In this document: positions 18,204 through 27,111 of the stretch, piece after piece
Layout of the letters: each line of letters starts with the position of its first letter
Numbering within the stretch: position 1 is the stretch's first letter
NCBI RefSeq assembly: GCF_030814475.1
Contig: NZ_JAUSVF010000003.1
Span: 248,001 to 312,000, forward strand
DNA: 64,000 nt
DNA from: Pararhizobium capsulatum DSM 1112
GTDB taxonomy: Bacteria > Pseudomonadota > Alphaproteobacteria > Rhizobiales > Rhizobiaceae
Direction of reading: 5' to 3'
Made by a program: the position numbers and the translations under genes
Notes under the pieces: model-generated
Seen by the model: the letters and a program-made list of their open reading frames with translations, nothing else
The model's database searches: none
Told to the model about the DNA's origin: nothing

Positions 18204-18443
18204 CTATTGGGCTGTGCCTGCTGGCGCTGCTTCGTCAGATTGCGGATCGCAGGAGGCGGCGTAATGTTCCGCAGTCTCCGCAATGCCAACATTCCTGGTT
18301 GGCAAGCAATCCCGCTTGGGAGAAGCGCCTGGTTCAACCATTTCAGCTTGCGGTGGAGGCGTTACATCAACGAGGTCAGCAGCAGCCCCACTCGTGGCGA
18401 TCAAGGCAATAATCCAGACGGCTGGGCCAACAATTCGATTCAT
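18204..18443 (-). CDS. Possible small secreted protein
   Basis: 79 residues with a plausible Sec signal peptide (NRIVGPAVWIIALIATSGAA, cut after AAA) and a Pro/Glu-rich mature part. No family is recognised and the ribosome site is weak. It could be a shadow ORF, but the signal-like start on an AT-richer patch argues for a gene. Confidence 0.33.
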   Translation of the reverse strand: MNRIVGPAVWIIALIATSGAAADLVDVTPPPQAEMVEPGASPKRDCLPTRNVGIAETAEHYAASCDPQSDEAAPAGTAQ

Positions 18444-18825
18444 GATCTAACCTGGTGTCCTTGCGGTTTCAATTTTTACTGGCGGTCCACCACCAGCGAG
18501 TAGGCCATTGCCTGCGTTTCAAAGGCCGTCGCTGGGCTTTCCAGTTAAAGATTGAGTTACGAGGCTTTCAATAGTTCCACCGACTGATCTGACGACCTGG
18601 ACGGAGTACTCACGGTCCGGTGCAAATGCGACCTGCGACCGTTTTTACGACAGCGATACGCAGGCCACGATTTTTGTTGCCGAATACGACAAGAGCATGG
18701 CATGCAAAGATTGTAGTAGAGGTCGGTTTCGACTGAGCGGTGCAGTTGGATATGGCTAATGAGAAAATCAGACCACGACTGACGCCGTGACGCACCAGAG
18801 GCTGACTTGACCGCAACCAAGACTT
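18444..18825. other. No gene recognised
   Basis: About 380 bp with only short ORFs in conflicting frames. Nothing could be assigned. Confidence 0.45.
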
Positions 18826-18921
18826 CTATGGTGTCCGATCGAACGGCGTACAGGACTCCACGCCTTCCTCGTCGTGCTTCAGTTCGGAATCTCTGTGAAC
18901 ATGAATGACGTACTTTTGCAT
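18826..18921 (-). CDS. 31-residue ORF resembling the start of a DUF6894 protein
   Basis: ATG 18921 is preceded by GGAGG about 11 nt upstream. The product starts QKYVIHVHRDSELKHDEEGV. The pattern of a beta strand, an RD motif and DEEGVE resembles the N-terminus of the small rhizobial DUF6894 family, which is normally about 75-90 residues. The ORF ends early, so this is probably a truncated relic. The family link rests on a short motif. Confidence 0.33.
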   Translation of the reverse strand: MQKYVIHVHRDSELKHDEEGVESCTPFDRTP

Positions 18922-19071
18922 GATCAAGATTACCTCCGCGCCGTCAACAAGATCTGTTGGGGGTGCTGATCGCAATGTGGCGCCACTGCGTTCCGCAACA
19001 TATGTATCTTTCCGGAACCAAGTCATTCGCTAACGATTAGGAGACGTATCACAAGGTTCAGGGGAACACGA

Positions 19072-19350
19072 ATGATGAGAAATGTACTTTCGATGATCGC
19101 CATTTCGCTCGTGATGGTGTCCGTGCCGGCGCTAGCTGCTTCGCTTGAGCCCATCCCCGGAAGCATCACGTATAAGGGGCAGCCACGAACGAAACTGACC
19201 AAGTCTCCAATCGGAAGCACGTTCAATCACTACTTCACGGTCGGAGGATACGACTATGCCGAGACCTATCGAATCCTACCAGACCGTTCCTTGGAAATTA
19301 TTTCTCGCCGCCGAAGTGACATGTTTAATTTTGGCGGACGCGGACGATAG
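19072..19350 (+). CDS. Small periplasmic/secreted protein, unknown
   Basis: 92 residues with an AGGGGAA ribosome site. The signal peptide (RNVLSMIAISLVMVSVPALA, cleaved after ALA) is convincing. The mature part reads LEPIPGSITYKGQPRTKLTK, then SPIGSTFNHYF and a tail of strands with Arg-rich ends (IISRRRSDMF). It looks like one of the small conserved secreted proteins of rhizobia, with no known function. It stands alone. Confidence 0.68.
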   Translation: MMRNVLSMIAISLVMVSVPALAASLEPIPGSITYKGQPRTKLTKSPIGSTFNHYFTVGGYDYAETYRILPDRSLEIISRRRSDMFNFGGRGR

Positions 19351-19680
19351 GCCGCGCCGAGCGATCGCCAAATGTTGCCCTTAGATATGCAACCACTCAT
19401 CTACTGTTCAGTTTGCCGCTTTGGGAGGCGGCCATGAAAGATCCTCTCATGTCTAATGACGTGAATGCATCGATCATGACGGGACTTGCGAGTTTGGCGC
19501 ACCTGTTCGTTGAACGCGCGTCGCGTTCCTCCTGCGGTTCTCGACACGCCGGACAAAGGACTACCAACCATTGAAACAACAACGCGAGTTTTAATCGATC
19601 ATCCGTTTTAGGCCGAATCATCTCGCTAATTCAATAGATTAGCAAAAAATGCGTAATGTGAATTATGGAACTTTTGGCTT
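19351..19680. other. No gene recognised; carries AATTATGGAACT
   Basis: 330 bp, AT-richer than its surroundings. The block AATTATGGAACT at 19661-19672 also occurs at 33589-33600, and its first 9 bases recur at 53688-53696. In the longer copies it is part of a 20-bp sequence near broken ends of genes. Confidence 0.4.
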
Positions 19681-19923
19681 ATGTTCGCTAGGCAAGGCCT
19701 CTCGCTTTACACGCAGGATGAACAGGTCCTCCGGGTCAAGCAGTCGATGATCCGCATCGCCCGCAAGAGGATCCTCCTCGTGGACGAAAGCAAGTTCCAT
19801 TTTTCGGCGCTGAACCACGTTGCCGATCTCTCGGTGTTCGACGTCGTTATTATCCCCCAGACTGTCGATGAACGGATCATCCAATACCTACAGCAGAACG
19901 GGATAAACCTCGAACTCGTCTAG
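19681..19923 (+). pseudogene. DeoR-family regulator, C-terminal fragment
   Basis: 80 residues matching the end of DeoR/GlpR sugar-phosphate-responsive repressors: LYTQDEQVLRVKQSMIRIAR, KRILLVDESKFHFSALNHVA and DLSVFDVVIIPQ, ending with the usual short helix and hydrophobic strand. The DNA-binding N-terminus and most of the effector domain are missing; the frame begins right after the AATTATGGAACT repeat. Its stop (TAG at 19921-19923) abuts the stop of the convergent aldolase gene. It may be the remnant of the regulator that once controlled the neighbouring locus. Confidence 0.68.
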
Positions 19924-21183
19924 CTAGGGCTTTTTTAGCTTTGCCTGTTCCAGAGACCAGTATTCCATATCGAAAAGATCGCTCTCGCTGATTGGCGTGA
20001 AGCGACCATAGTCCTCAGCCGCATTGATGGCCCGGGTCGCCTGTTCACAAAGATCGCCACCGATTTTGGCAGTCTTCTCATTGATGCCAAGTGCCAGCAT
20101 TCCCTGGCCTCGCACGATGATGACGCGCGGATAGGCATCGAGAATGGTCTTAGGTTCATCCGCACGGTCGGCATTGCGCTGAAAATACTCTCTGTAGCGC
20201 TGCGCGTATGCCGCCAACGCGCTTTCAATCCGTTCTACATCAGCATCGGCGTCGACGATCAACGGCCACGGCTTGATGCGGATGACATGGTCAGGCGTTA
20301 CCGTTCCGCGAAGGGTGACTTCCTCGACGTCGTCGCGGCTGACGTAGCGTTGGATCGCTGGTGTCGAGCGATAATCCAAAGATAGCCCTTTGGCGAACGG
20401 TGATCCTGCGCGGGACAGAGCCTCGACTAGGTGAGTTTCAAGGACCGGATCCAGCCTCGCCGCATTCCCCTGTGGCCCCGACAGAACAACCCCTTTCCGG
20501 CTGAGCTCCTCTTCCGCCACCGTGACGAATTCGATCATAAGGTCATAAGAGCGGCGGGCGGTTTCCGCGAAGGTGAAGAGACCATGGTTTTCGAGCCATA
20601 GTCCTTCGCAACCAGGATTTGCGCGATTAATCTTATCACCTTCGATGGAGAGATCGAAACCCGGCATGACGTAGGGCACAAAAGCCACCCTGCCTCCGTA
20701 GATACGCTTGACGGTTTCGCGCATGTCGGGTTGGTCCGCGAGTGCCAGGATGGCCGTGGCGTGGGTATGATCGACGAAGGCAAAAGGCAGGAACGCGTGC
20801 AACAATGCTTCAACTGAAGGATTCGGTGCATTCGGGTCAATCAGGCTTGAACGAAGCAAAGCCACCATCTCCGGATCGGAAAGTCTTTTGCCGTCGCGGA
20901 TGGCAAGCAATGGCTGTAGTCGGACAGCGGGAAGCCCTGGTGCTTCGATCGTATCGAGGTCCCAGCCGCTCCCCTTGATGTGCATCAGGTCGGAACCGTC
21001 CTTGCCCCTCACCTTTACGGATGTGTTGCCGCCGCCGTGCAAAACGAGATCGGGGTCGCCACCGATGATGCGCGAGGTATAGATGCGAAGGCCAAGGGCT
21101 TCGCTATGCCCGGCAGCTAGCGCTGCATCCACATATCGTTGTGCATCGTTGTCGTTCCAGCGGCTTTGCATCGTGAGATCCAT
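19924..21183 (-). CDS. Class II aldolase/adducin-domain protein
   Basis: 419 residues. The class II aldolase fold is clear: LVLHGGGNTSVKVRGKDG, HIKGSGWDL, FVDHTHATAILALAD with the zinc-binding HxH, and LWLENHGLFTF with the third His. These enzymes cleave or make C-C bonds of ketose phosphates. The C-terminal part (IIVRGQGMLALGINEKTAKI and FDMEYWSLEQAKLKKP) matches the linker that leads into a short-chain dehydrogenase domain in larger fused relatives, so a 3' half may have been lost. It lies 61 nt after lsrB, with a hairpin between them, and could act on an AI-2-derived phosphate. The substrate is inferred only from position. Confidence 0.72.
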   Translation of the reverse strand: MDLTMQSRWNDNDAQRYVDAALAAGHSEALGLRIYTSRIIGGDPDLVLHGGGNTSVKVRGKDGSDLMHIKGSGWDLDTIEAPGLPAVRLQPLLAIRDGKRLSDPEMVALLRSSLIDPNAPNPSVEALLHAFLPFAFVDHTHATAILALADQPDMRETVKRIYGGRVAFVPYVMPGFDLSIEGDKINRANPGCEGLWLENHGLFTFAETARRSYDLMIEFVTVAEEELSRKGVVLSGPQGNAARLDPVLETHLVEALSRAGSPFAKGLSLDYRSTPAIQRYVSRDDVEEVTLRGTVTPDHVIRIKPWPLIVDADADVERIESALAAYAQRYREYFQRNADRADEPKTILDAYPRVIIVRGQGMLALGINEKTAKIGGDLCEQATRAINAAEDYGRFTPISESDLFDMEYWSLEQAKLKKP

Positions 21184-21201
21184 TTCTGTTCGAATAGAAG
21201 C

Positions 21202-21226
21202 GGGCGGCCGCGGATTGCGGCCGCCC
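21202..21226 (-). terminator. Strong hairpin between lsrB and the aldolase gene
   Basis: GGGCGGCCGC (21202-21211) pairs perfectly with GCGGCCGCCC (21217-21226) around a 5-nt loop. No U-run follows on the minus strand. Such hairpins after binding-protein genes often protect the upstream mRNA or reduce read-through, which would give more LsrB than aldolase. Confidence 0.6.
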
Positions 21227-21244
21227 GGTAGTCAGGCTGTGAGA

Positions 21245-22276
21245 TCAGAAATCGAAATTACCAATATTGTCCTTGGTGAAGACGGTGCGCTCGGGAAGCA
21301 GGATAATGCCGTTACCATCAGCCTCGTAGTCATAGCCCTGCACCTTGTTGGCCGAGACTTCGACGGTTCCAACACCCGGGATATCGAGCTTGTCGCCGAC
21401 TTTCATCGGGCCGTTCTTCAGAACATGATCCGCCACAAAAACCGAGATCTTGCCCTGCTGGGTCACATCCCAGAGTCCAAAGCGCTTTATGGTGCCGCGT
21501 TCGATATAGGGGCGCATGACGTTCGGCGTCGAGAAGCCAACGATAGTAACGCCATCAGCACGCTTCAGGTTTTCGGCAGCCTGGGCTGCAGCTGGAAGTG
21601 CATTTGCGTCAGGCGCGATGATCGCGTCGAGATCCGGATAGGTCTGCAGAATGCTTTCGGCCGTCTGCAGTGACTTCTGGGCGTCGTTGTAACCATACTG
21701 GGTCGTGACGATTTCCCAGCCGGGATGCTCCTTGGATATTTTCGCCTTGGCAGCTTCCGCCCAGGCGTTCTGGTCGGTGACGGTGGGGCTTGAATAGAAG
21801 AATGCGACCTTGGCTTTCTCCTTGGTTACACCTTCGGATGCCATGTCGACCAACAGACCGCCGAGCTGGTCAGGCGTACCCTGATTGATGTAGTAGCTGC
21901 GGCAATCCGGGTTGACGTCGCTATCCCAGGTCATGACCAGAACGCCGCGTTCCATGGCGCGCTTCAGGGCGGGGCACAGGCCATCCGGAGAGACAGACGA
22001 CACGATGATCGCATTGTAACCCTGATTGACGTAGTTGTTAATGAACTGCACCTGGCCGGAGACGCTGGGCTCGGTCGGGCCGTCGTAGGTCACCTTTGCG
22101 CCGACCTCCTCGCCCGCTTTGACTGCGCCCGCACCGCCACTGGTAAAGAAGCCGACACCGACAAGTTTGGGGATAAAGGCGATCTGGGATTCCGCCTGCG
22201 CTGTTCCTGATGCCAGCACCGTGCCGGCAAGAAGGCCTGCTGCCAATACCGTGGATTTCATGATGGTCTTGATCAT
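21245..22276 (-). CDS. lsrB: Autoinducer-2 binding protein LsrB
   Basis: 343 residues with a signal peptide (cut after GTAQA). The sequence matches enteric LsrB closely: [95 protein letters not shown]. The six known AI-2 contacts of LsrB are all present: Lys in IPKLVG, Asp in TWDSD, Asp-Gln in VTDQN, and Pro and Ala in NALPAA. It is the periplasmic receptor for AI-2 made by LuxS bacteria. Its ribosome site (GGAGGAGAG) lies inside the end of lsrD, so the genes form one operon. It is clearly LsrB rather than a rhamnose or ribose binder. Confidence 0.93.
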   Translation of the reverse strand: MIKTIMKSTVLAAGLLAGTVLASGTAQAESQIAFIPKLVGVGFFTSGGAGAVKAGEEVGAKVTYDGPTEPSVSGQVQFINNYVNQGYNAIIVSSVSPDGLCPALKRAMERGVLVMTWDSDVNPDCRSYYINQGTPDQLGGLLVDMASEGVTKEKAKVAFFYSSPTVTDQNAWAEAAKAKISKEHPGWEIVTTQYGYNDAQKSLQTAESILQTYPDLDAIIAPDANALPAAAQAAENLKRADGVTIVGFSTPNVMRPYIERGTIKRFGLWDVTQQGKISVFVADHVLKNGPMKVGDKLDIPGVGTVEVSANKVQGYDYEADGNGIILLPERTVFTKDNIGNFDF

Positions 22277-22277
22277 T

Positions 22278-23288
22278 CTACTCTCCTCCTGAAGTAACGA
22301 CCGTCTGGCTCTTCCTCAGCCTGCTGACGGCGATGAAATCGGCAAGCAAGGCGCTTCCGTGGCGCAATGCGACCGCTATAACCAGCAACCCTCCCGAAAG
22401 TGCGCTGGATATCTGGCTTGAAACACCGCTTGCCTGCAGGCCCTGCTGCAGGTAGCCGATGACGAAGGTGGCAATCAGCGTACCGAGGATCGACCCCTGC
22501 CCGCCATAGATGGATGCGCCGCCAAGCACCGCAGCGGTAACCGCCGGCAGCAGCGTTGCCGCGCCAAGATCGACGCGTGCCGATCCGAAATAGGCAGACA
22601 TGGCAAGGCCGGCGATCGCGGCGCAGAGGCCAGTAACCACATAGGTGATGGTTTGTACTTTGCCGATAGGAATACCGGCGAACCGTGCCGCGCTCTCCGA
22701 CTGGCCGACAAGAAAAACGGCGCGGCCAAAGCGCGTGAAATGCAGAAGTCCGACAAGCACGACGGCTAGTATCAGAAACAGTGCGAGTGTCGCCGGCAGA
22801 CCAAGGATCTGGGCGTAACCAAAGGCATTGAACGCCTCCGGAAAATTACCTATCCCTTCATACCCGCCGGCACCGACAAGACCAGATGCAACTGTTGCCG
22901 TCCCCTGGAAGAGATAAAGGCTGCCAAGCGTGACGACAAGCGGCTGGATCTTCGAAAGGTGGATCACAGCTGCATTGAAAACGCCGCAGAGCCCGCCAGT
23001 GACGAGCGCCAGGCCCATCGAAAGCGGCAGCGGCACTGCGTAAAACGTCGCCACGCCGAAAACGATGGCTGCGAGCCCGATGGTAGACGCGAACGACACG
23101 TCGATACCGCCTGCAATAATCACCAGCGTCAACGGCAAGGCAACGACACCGATCTGCACGAAATCCGACGTGCCGTAGATCAGGTTGCCAAAGTTGAGAA
23201 AGCGCGGATTGAGGATGCCGAAGATCGCAAGTTCGATCGCCAGCATTGCAAGAAGTGCGGTTTCCCAACGGAAGAACAGCTTCTTCAT
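22278..23288 (-). CDS. lsrD: AI-2 ABC permease LsrD
   Basis: 336 residues with about nine hydrophobic helices of the ribose/AI-2 (BPD_transp_2) permease family. Typical positions are [40 protein letters not shown] and [20 protein letters not shown]. The ATG at 23288 overlaps the lsrC stop (ATGA), so the two are translationally coupled. It would pair with LsrC to form the channel for AI-2. No LsrA ATPase gene is present next to it. The gene itself looks intact. Assignment to LsrD rather than LsrC follows from gene order and similarity. Confidence 0.85.
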   Translation of the reverse strand: MKKLFFRWETALLAMLAIELAIFGILNPRFLNFGNLIYGTSDFVQIGVVALPLTLVIIAGGIDVSFASTIGLAAIVFGVATFYAVPLPLSMGLALVTGGLCGVFNAAVIHLSKIQPLVVTLGSLYLFQGTATVASGLVGAGGYEGIGNFPEAFNAFGYAQILGLPATLALFLILAVVLVGLLHFTRFGRAVFLVGQSESAARFAGIPIGKVQTITYVVTGLCAAIAGLAMSAYFGSARVDLGAATLLPAVTAAVLGGASIYGGQGSILGTLIATFVIGYLQQGLQASGVSSQISSALSGGLLVIAVALRHGSALLADFIAVSRLRKSQTVVTSGGE

Positions 23289-24335
23289 CGGCTAACCTCC
23301 ACCAATTTGGATGTTGCTTTGAGATTTTGACCGATTGCCGCACGGTCGTGGACAGCGTATCGGCGTGCGCGGATGCGCCGATGTATGACCTGGCGAATGC
23401 GGCCATCGAGAAGCAGCACGGACAGAAGCAGGGCGCCGGCGATGAAATCGTTCCAGTAGGCGGGGATCTTCAGGAAGACGAGGGCACTATCGATCGAGGT
23501 GATGAAGATCACAGCGGCGACAACGCCGGCAACGGAACCGGTGCCACCGAGAAGGCTGACCCCGCCCAGCACATTGACCGCGATCGCCTTCAGTTCAATG
23601 CCGTTGCCGGCCTGGTTGGGTATGAAGCCAATCTGCGCGGAGAAGACAATGCCGGCAAGAGCTGCACACAGACCAGTGGCGACAAAGGCGAAAAACTGTA
23701 CACGGCGAACCGGCACGCCGAGATGATGCGCCGCCGCCTTGTTGTCGCCGACTGCATAGAAGAAGCGGCCAAAACGGGTCCGACGTAGAAAGAGCCAAAG
23801 TCCTACGATCAGCACTACAACAACTACGGTCAGCGCGGAGAAGCCGAAGCCGAGGTTGCCGGCGAGCGCCTTCAGCCCCTGGGGCAAGTCTTCGATCCAG
23901 CGTCCGCCGGTCATCACCAGCATGATCCCACGGTAGAGGCCGAGCGTTCCAAGTGTGGCGACGATCGATGGGATGCCGAGGTAGGCAACCATCAGACCGT
24001 TGAAAGCACCCGCTGCTACACCTGTGAACAGGCAAAGCGCGATTGCCATCGGCAGGCCAACGCCGGCATTCACCGACAAGCCGAGCACCGCCGCGCTCAA
24101 TCCCAGTACCGAGCCGCTTGAGACGTCAATATTGCGGGTAAGGATTACGACCATTGTCCCGAGCGAAATCAGCATCAAAACGAGACTGCTCGACAGCACC
24201 GTCGAAGCCGTGGCTCCTGAAAGGTAACCAGGCGCAGTAGCGCCGATTGCGACATAGGCAACGACAAGGATGAGAAGCAAGGTCACGACACGGTTGCGAG
24301 CAAAAAGCGATCAGCTTCTTCGTTGGCGTGGTCAT
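23285..24335 (-). pseudogene. lsrC: AI-2 ABC permease LsrC, 5' frameshift
   Basis: The body of the protein is intact from a GTG at 24286: VVILTRNIDVSSGSVLGLSA, IPSIVATLGTLGLYRGIMLV, GFIPNQAGNGIELKAIAVNV, IPAYWNDFIAGALLLSVLLL, all LsrC-like. The natural N-terminus, MTTPTKKLIAF from ATG 24335, lies one frame away; the break is in a run of five T (plus-strand A at 24302-24306), where six would restore FARNRVVTLL. Start at the internal GTG lacks a ribosome site. So lsrC is probably frameshifted, unless the run slips or was misread. The ATG abuts the lsrK fragment, and no lsrA precedes it. Confidence 0.8.
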
Positions 24336-24336
24336 G

Positions 24337-24975
24337 CGCTGGTTCCGGGACAGCTTTGGCGCGGAGGAGGTGGCCAAGGCTAAAAGGACCGGCGGCGATG
24401 CCTACAGTTTGCTGGAGGAAAAGGCCGCAAATGTGCCGCCGGGTGCCTACGGCATCATTCCCGTCTTCTCCGACGTCATGCACTACGGAAAATGGTACCA
24501 CGCGGCACCGTCGCTTCTGAACCTCTCGATCGATCCCGAAAAATCCGGCAAAGCCGCAATCTTCCGGGCCCTTCAGGAGAATGCGGCAATTGTCGCGGCT
24601 CGCAATCTTGCGGCCATCTTCAAGCTCTCCGGCAAGACCCCGGACAAGATCGTCTTTGCGGCTGGCGCCGCGAAGTCCGCCCATTGGGCGCAAATCCTAT
24701 CCGACGCCACCGGACTTCCCGTTGTTACACCGGTCGTCAAGGAAGCAACGGCACTCGGCTGTGCCGCGGCAGCCGGTATTGGCGCGGGTCTTCATCACGA
24801 TTTCGTGGGCACCGCCACCCATTGGGTCAAATGGGATCGGCACTTCGAACCGAACGCCACGCATAAGGCGATCTATGACGCGGCCGGCGAACGTTGGGCC
24901 CGCGCATATGAACTGCAAAGGCAACTTGTCGACGAGGGCGTCACAACCGCCCTTTGGAAGGCTCCAGGCCTCTGA
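24337..24975 (+). pseudogene. lsrK: AI-2 kinase LsrK, C-terminal fragment
   Basis: About 210 residues of an FGGY-type kinase that match the end of LsrK: WFRDSFGAEE, DAYSLLEEKAANVPPGAYGI, VFSDVMHYGKWYHAAPSLLN, then VFAAGAAKSAHWAQILSDAT with the ATP-site glycines, PVVTPVVKEATALGCAAAAG, and the end TTALWKAPGL. LsrK phosphorylates imported AI-2 and normally has about 530 residues. The N-terminal substrate half is gone; the homology starts next to the lsrC start codon on the opposite strand, which marks a deletion or inversion junction. Not expected to be active. Confidence 0.85.
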
Positions 24976-25031
24976 TCCACAAATCCATCGCGCCGAGGCG
25001 CAACCGTCAATATTCAGTGGGAACAAACGAT

Positions 25032-25346
25032 ATGCTCATTCAGATGGTCAACATCCACGTCAAGGAAGGTCACACAGTCGAATTCCTGGAGGCGTTTCGC
25101 ATTAACTACGAGGGCACGCGACAGGAGCCCGGCAATCTTCGCTTTGATGTTCTGCGAGACCCGAACGACGAAAATGTCTTTCTGATCTATGAAGTCTTTG
25201 TTTCCGCCGATGCGCTTGAGGATCACCGCCGAACTCCGCACTACCAGGAATGCGTCCGCCGGATCGATCCGATCCTTGCAGGCCCGCGCACGAAGGTATT
25301 TTTCAACGCTGAGATGGCCGATTTCCTCGAAAGCGGGCCGGCTTAA
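25032..25346 (+). CDS. lsrG: Phospho-AI-2 isomerase LsrG
   Basis: 104 residues of the dimeric alpha-beta-barrel (ABM) fold: IQMVNIHVKEGHTVEFLEAF, EPGNLRFDVLRDPNDENVF, HRRTPHYQECVRRIDPILAG, PRTKVFFNAEMADF. The match with enteric LsrG (GNLRFDVL.DP and TPHY..CV) is good. LsrG converts phospho-AI-2 (P-DPD) to the substrate of the LsrF thiolase. It lies 56 nt after the lsrK fragment on the same strand. The gene is intact, but LsrK is truncated and LsrF is absent from this window. Confidence 0.87.
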   Translation: MLIQMVNIHVKEGHTVEFLEAFRINYEGTRQEPGNLRFDVLRDPNDENVFLIYEVFVSADALEDHRRTPHYQECVRRIDPILAGPRTKVFFNAEMADFLESGPA

Positions 25347-25591
25347 CGGAGCCCGAAATAAGCTCAGGCGCTCGCTGATTGAGAGACTCTGTGTCGTGGG
25401 GGTCTACGTTTGCAGGGCAAAACCGGGACAGAACTCCTGGTAGGCGCAGCAGCAATCGCCGAACATCAAGGTGTACTGGGGAACCGCCAGAGTCCTCGGC
25501 ATGTACGGCGAGGTGGGCGGAGGGTTCCCGCCAATCCTTCCACGACAAAATGTGATGGGTCTCACCTGCGCTGGGCGCAACGCGAGCGTAC

Positions 25592-25795
25592 TTACCCCAC
25601 GATAGTTCCACCAGCAGCGATGATGGCATCCGGCGTGTCGAGATCGAGATGGGCTGCAGAGCCGATTTCAATATCAATGACCGACAATCCAGAGGCTTCG
25701 ATGAGATGACGCGCACCGACATCTCCCTCCTCTGCTTCCTCATTCGTCCGTCCTTCGTCAGGCCGTACTCTAATCAGTCCGGATTTTACTCCGCC
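25592..25795 (-). pseudogene. Fragment of a MobA/MocA-type nucleotidyltransferase
   Basis: A minus-strand frame encodes DVGARHLIEASGLSVIDIEI and GSAAHLDLDTPDAIIAAGGT, ending at TAA 25592-25594. The D-x-DTPDA ending is typical of molybdenum-cofactor cytidylyltransferase-like (MocA/NTP_transf_3) proteins. The larger N-terminal part is missing; the frame runs back into the end of the lactonase-like gene. Only about 65 residues remain. Confidence 0.45.
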
Positions 25796-25796
25796 C

Positions 25797-26972
25797 CTAC
25801 GGCGAGATTATCGCGCCGTTACCGTGGCCGACTTTTGCACCGCCGCTCTCATCGCTCGCCGTCGCCAGCTTCGATTTTGCGGCAACGGGCCGCACGCACA
25901 TTGGCGTTCCGACGGGAATAGATTTTTCGGTCGCAACGAGCGTGCCATAGACGGGATTCCGGGAAAAAATAGAAATCAGATCGCTATTCTGATTGGCGCA
26001 AAACAGATGTTTGCCGGAGGGGCTCAATGCCAGGTTCCTTGGCGTGGAGCCGCCACAAGGCACGCTCTGAATGTGGTCGAGCTTGCCCGATTGCTGATCG
26101 ACCTTGAAAACCGCAATGCTGTCATGCCCGCGGTTCGAGGCGTAGAGAAATTGGCCATCGTCGGATATTTGAACATCGGCGCAGTGGTTGCCCTCCAGTG
26201 CATCCGTCGTCACCGTCAGCTTCGAATCCAGTTGCACGAGCGTTCCCGCGCTCTGGTCTATCGCAAAGCTGGCCAGCGTCGAATCGAGTTCGTTGAGAAC
26301 AAACAACAGCCGGCCTTTCGGATTCATCGCCATATGGCGGGGTCCGGCACCGGCTCTTGTTTTGGAGACCGCCTGCAGCGTCAGTTCCCCACCGCTTTCA
26401 ATCCTGTAGCTTGTCAGACTATCGCACCCCAGATCCGCGACGACCAGCAGGTTGTCCGCTATTTCAATCACGCTGTGCGCATGGCTCCGCTCCTGGCGGA
26501 TTGTGTTCGGACCCGTTCCCGTCTGCCTGACGCTTGCCACCGGCGGCGTTAGTCCACCGTCGTTTCGAATGCCGTAGACAACAAGGGATTGGTCCGGCCC
26601 CCCTTCGCCCAAACCGTAATTGACGACGAAAAGCTTGGTGCCATCGCGCGAAATCAAATTGTGGGCTGTTATGCTGCCAAGCGACGGCTGCATGTTAATA
26701 TGGGCAAAGGTTGCTGTCTGGGGATCGAACGCGAGCGCAGTTACCAAACCCTCGTTCCACCCGAAGATTTCCGAGTTGGCATAGACAACCTGCCGTCTCG
26801 CATCGATCGACATAAAGGTCGGATTTTCGATCGTTTCATGCGCGGCCAGAGCCTCGACGGCAAGTGTCTCTTCATCGAAACTGAAAACCGTGATCCCTTT
26901 GCCGCGCGCACCTTGGAAGTATGGCGCTTCCCGATTGAGGGTGCCCGCAAAGACCAGACATGTCTCACCCAT
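25797..26972 (-). CDS. Lactonase-like beta-propeller protein
   Basis: 391 residues from ATG 26972, which has a GGAGGAG ribosome site; the longer start at 27017 is less likely. The repeated blades fit the seven-bladed 6-phosphogluconolactonase (YbhE/Pgl, cytoplasmic lactonase) family: FVVNYGLGEGGPDQSLVVYG, GTGPNTIRQERSHAHSVIEI, GPRHMAMNPKGRLLFVLNEL, DGQFLYASNRGHDSIAVFKV, GSTPRNLALSPSGKHLFCAN. The family hydrolyses sugar lactones. It is divergent from the sugar ABC operon across a palindrome and may process the imported sugar's lactone. Confidence 0.82.
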   Translation of the reverse strand: MGETCLVFAGTLNREAPYFQGARGKGITVFSFDEETLAVEALAAHETIENPTFMSIDARRQVVYANSEIFGWNEGLVTALAFDPQTATFAHINMQPSLGSITAHNLISRDGTKLFVVNYGLGEGGPDQSLVVYGIRNDGGLTPPVASVRQTGTGPNTIRQERSHAHSVIEIADNLLVVADLGCDSLTSYRIESGGELTLQAVSKTRAGAGPRHMAMNPKGRLLFVLNELDSTLASFAIDQSAGTLVQLDSKLTVTTDALEGNHCADVQISDDGQFLYASNRGHDSIAVFKVDQQSGKLDHIQSVPCGGSTPRNLALSPSGKHLFCANQNSDLISIFSRNPVYGTLVATEKSIPVGTPMCVRPVAAKSKLATASDESGGAKVGHGNGAIISP

Positions 26973-27067
26973 CCTTTCACTCCTCCCCGAGGCGTCAATA
27001 TCAATCGCTGCTTTCATGCGTTCAATCAGTTCAGAGAATGCTGGATAGGCCTTGCAAAATCAATCCA

Positions 27068-27090
27068 TATGTGAAAAATCTCTTCACATA
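27068..27090. promoter_or_regulatory. Perfect inverted repeat TATGTGAA-N7-TTCACATA
   Basis: Eight-base arms at 27068-27075 and 27083-27090 lie about 95 bp before the lactonase gene (minus) and 22 bp before the ATG at 27112 (plus). It looks like a dimeric repressor operator for this divergent region. The regulator is unknown. Confidence 0.5.
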
Positions 27091-27111
27091 AGAAAACTTG
27101 GGAGGGTGTTC

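Noticed and set aside
17935-18264. 109-residue plus ORF after the PhyH gene, and a 71-residue minus ORF opposite
   Set aside because: Neither has a ribosome site, signal or family motif, and they conflict with each other.
21245-24335. Rhamnose or ribose ABC transporter instead of Lsr
   Set aside because: LsrB-specific segments and all six AI-2 contact residues, plus lsrK and lsrG beside it, decide for AI-2.
25303-25743. 146-residue minus ORF
   Set aside because: Out of frame with the nucleotidyltransferase fragment recognised in the same stretch and overlaps lsrG; considered a shadow.
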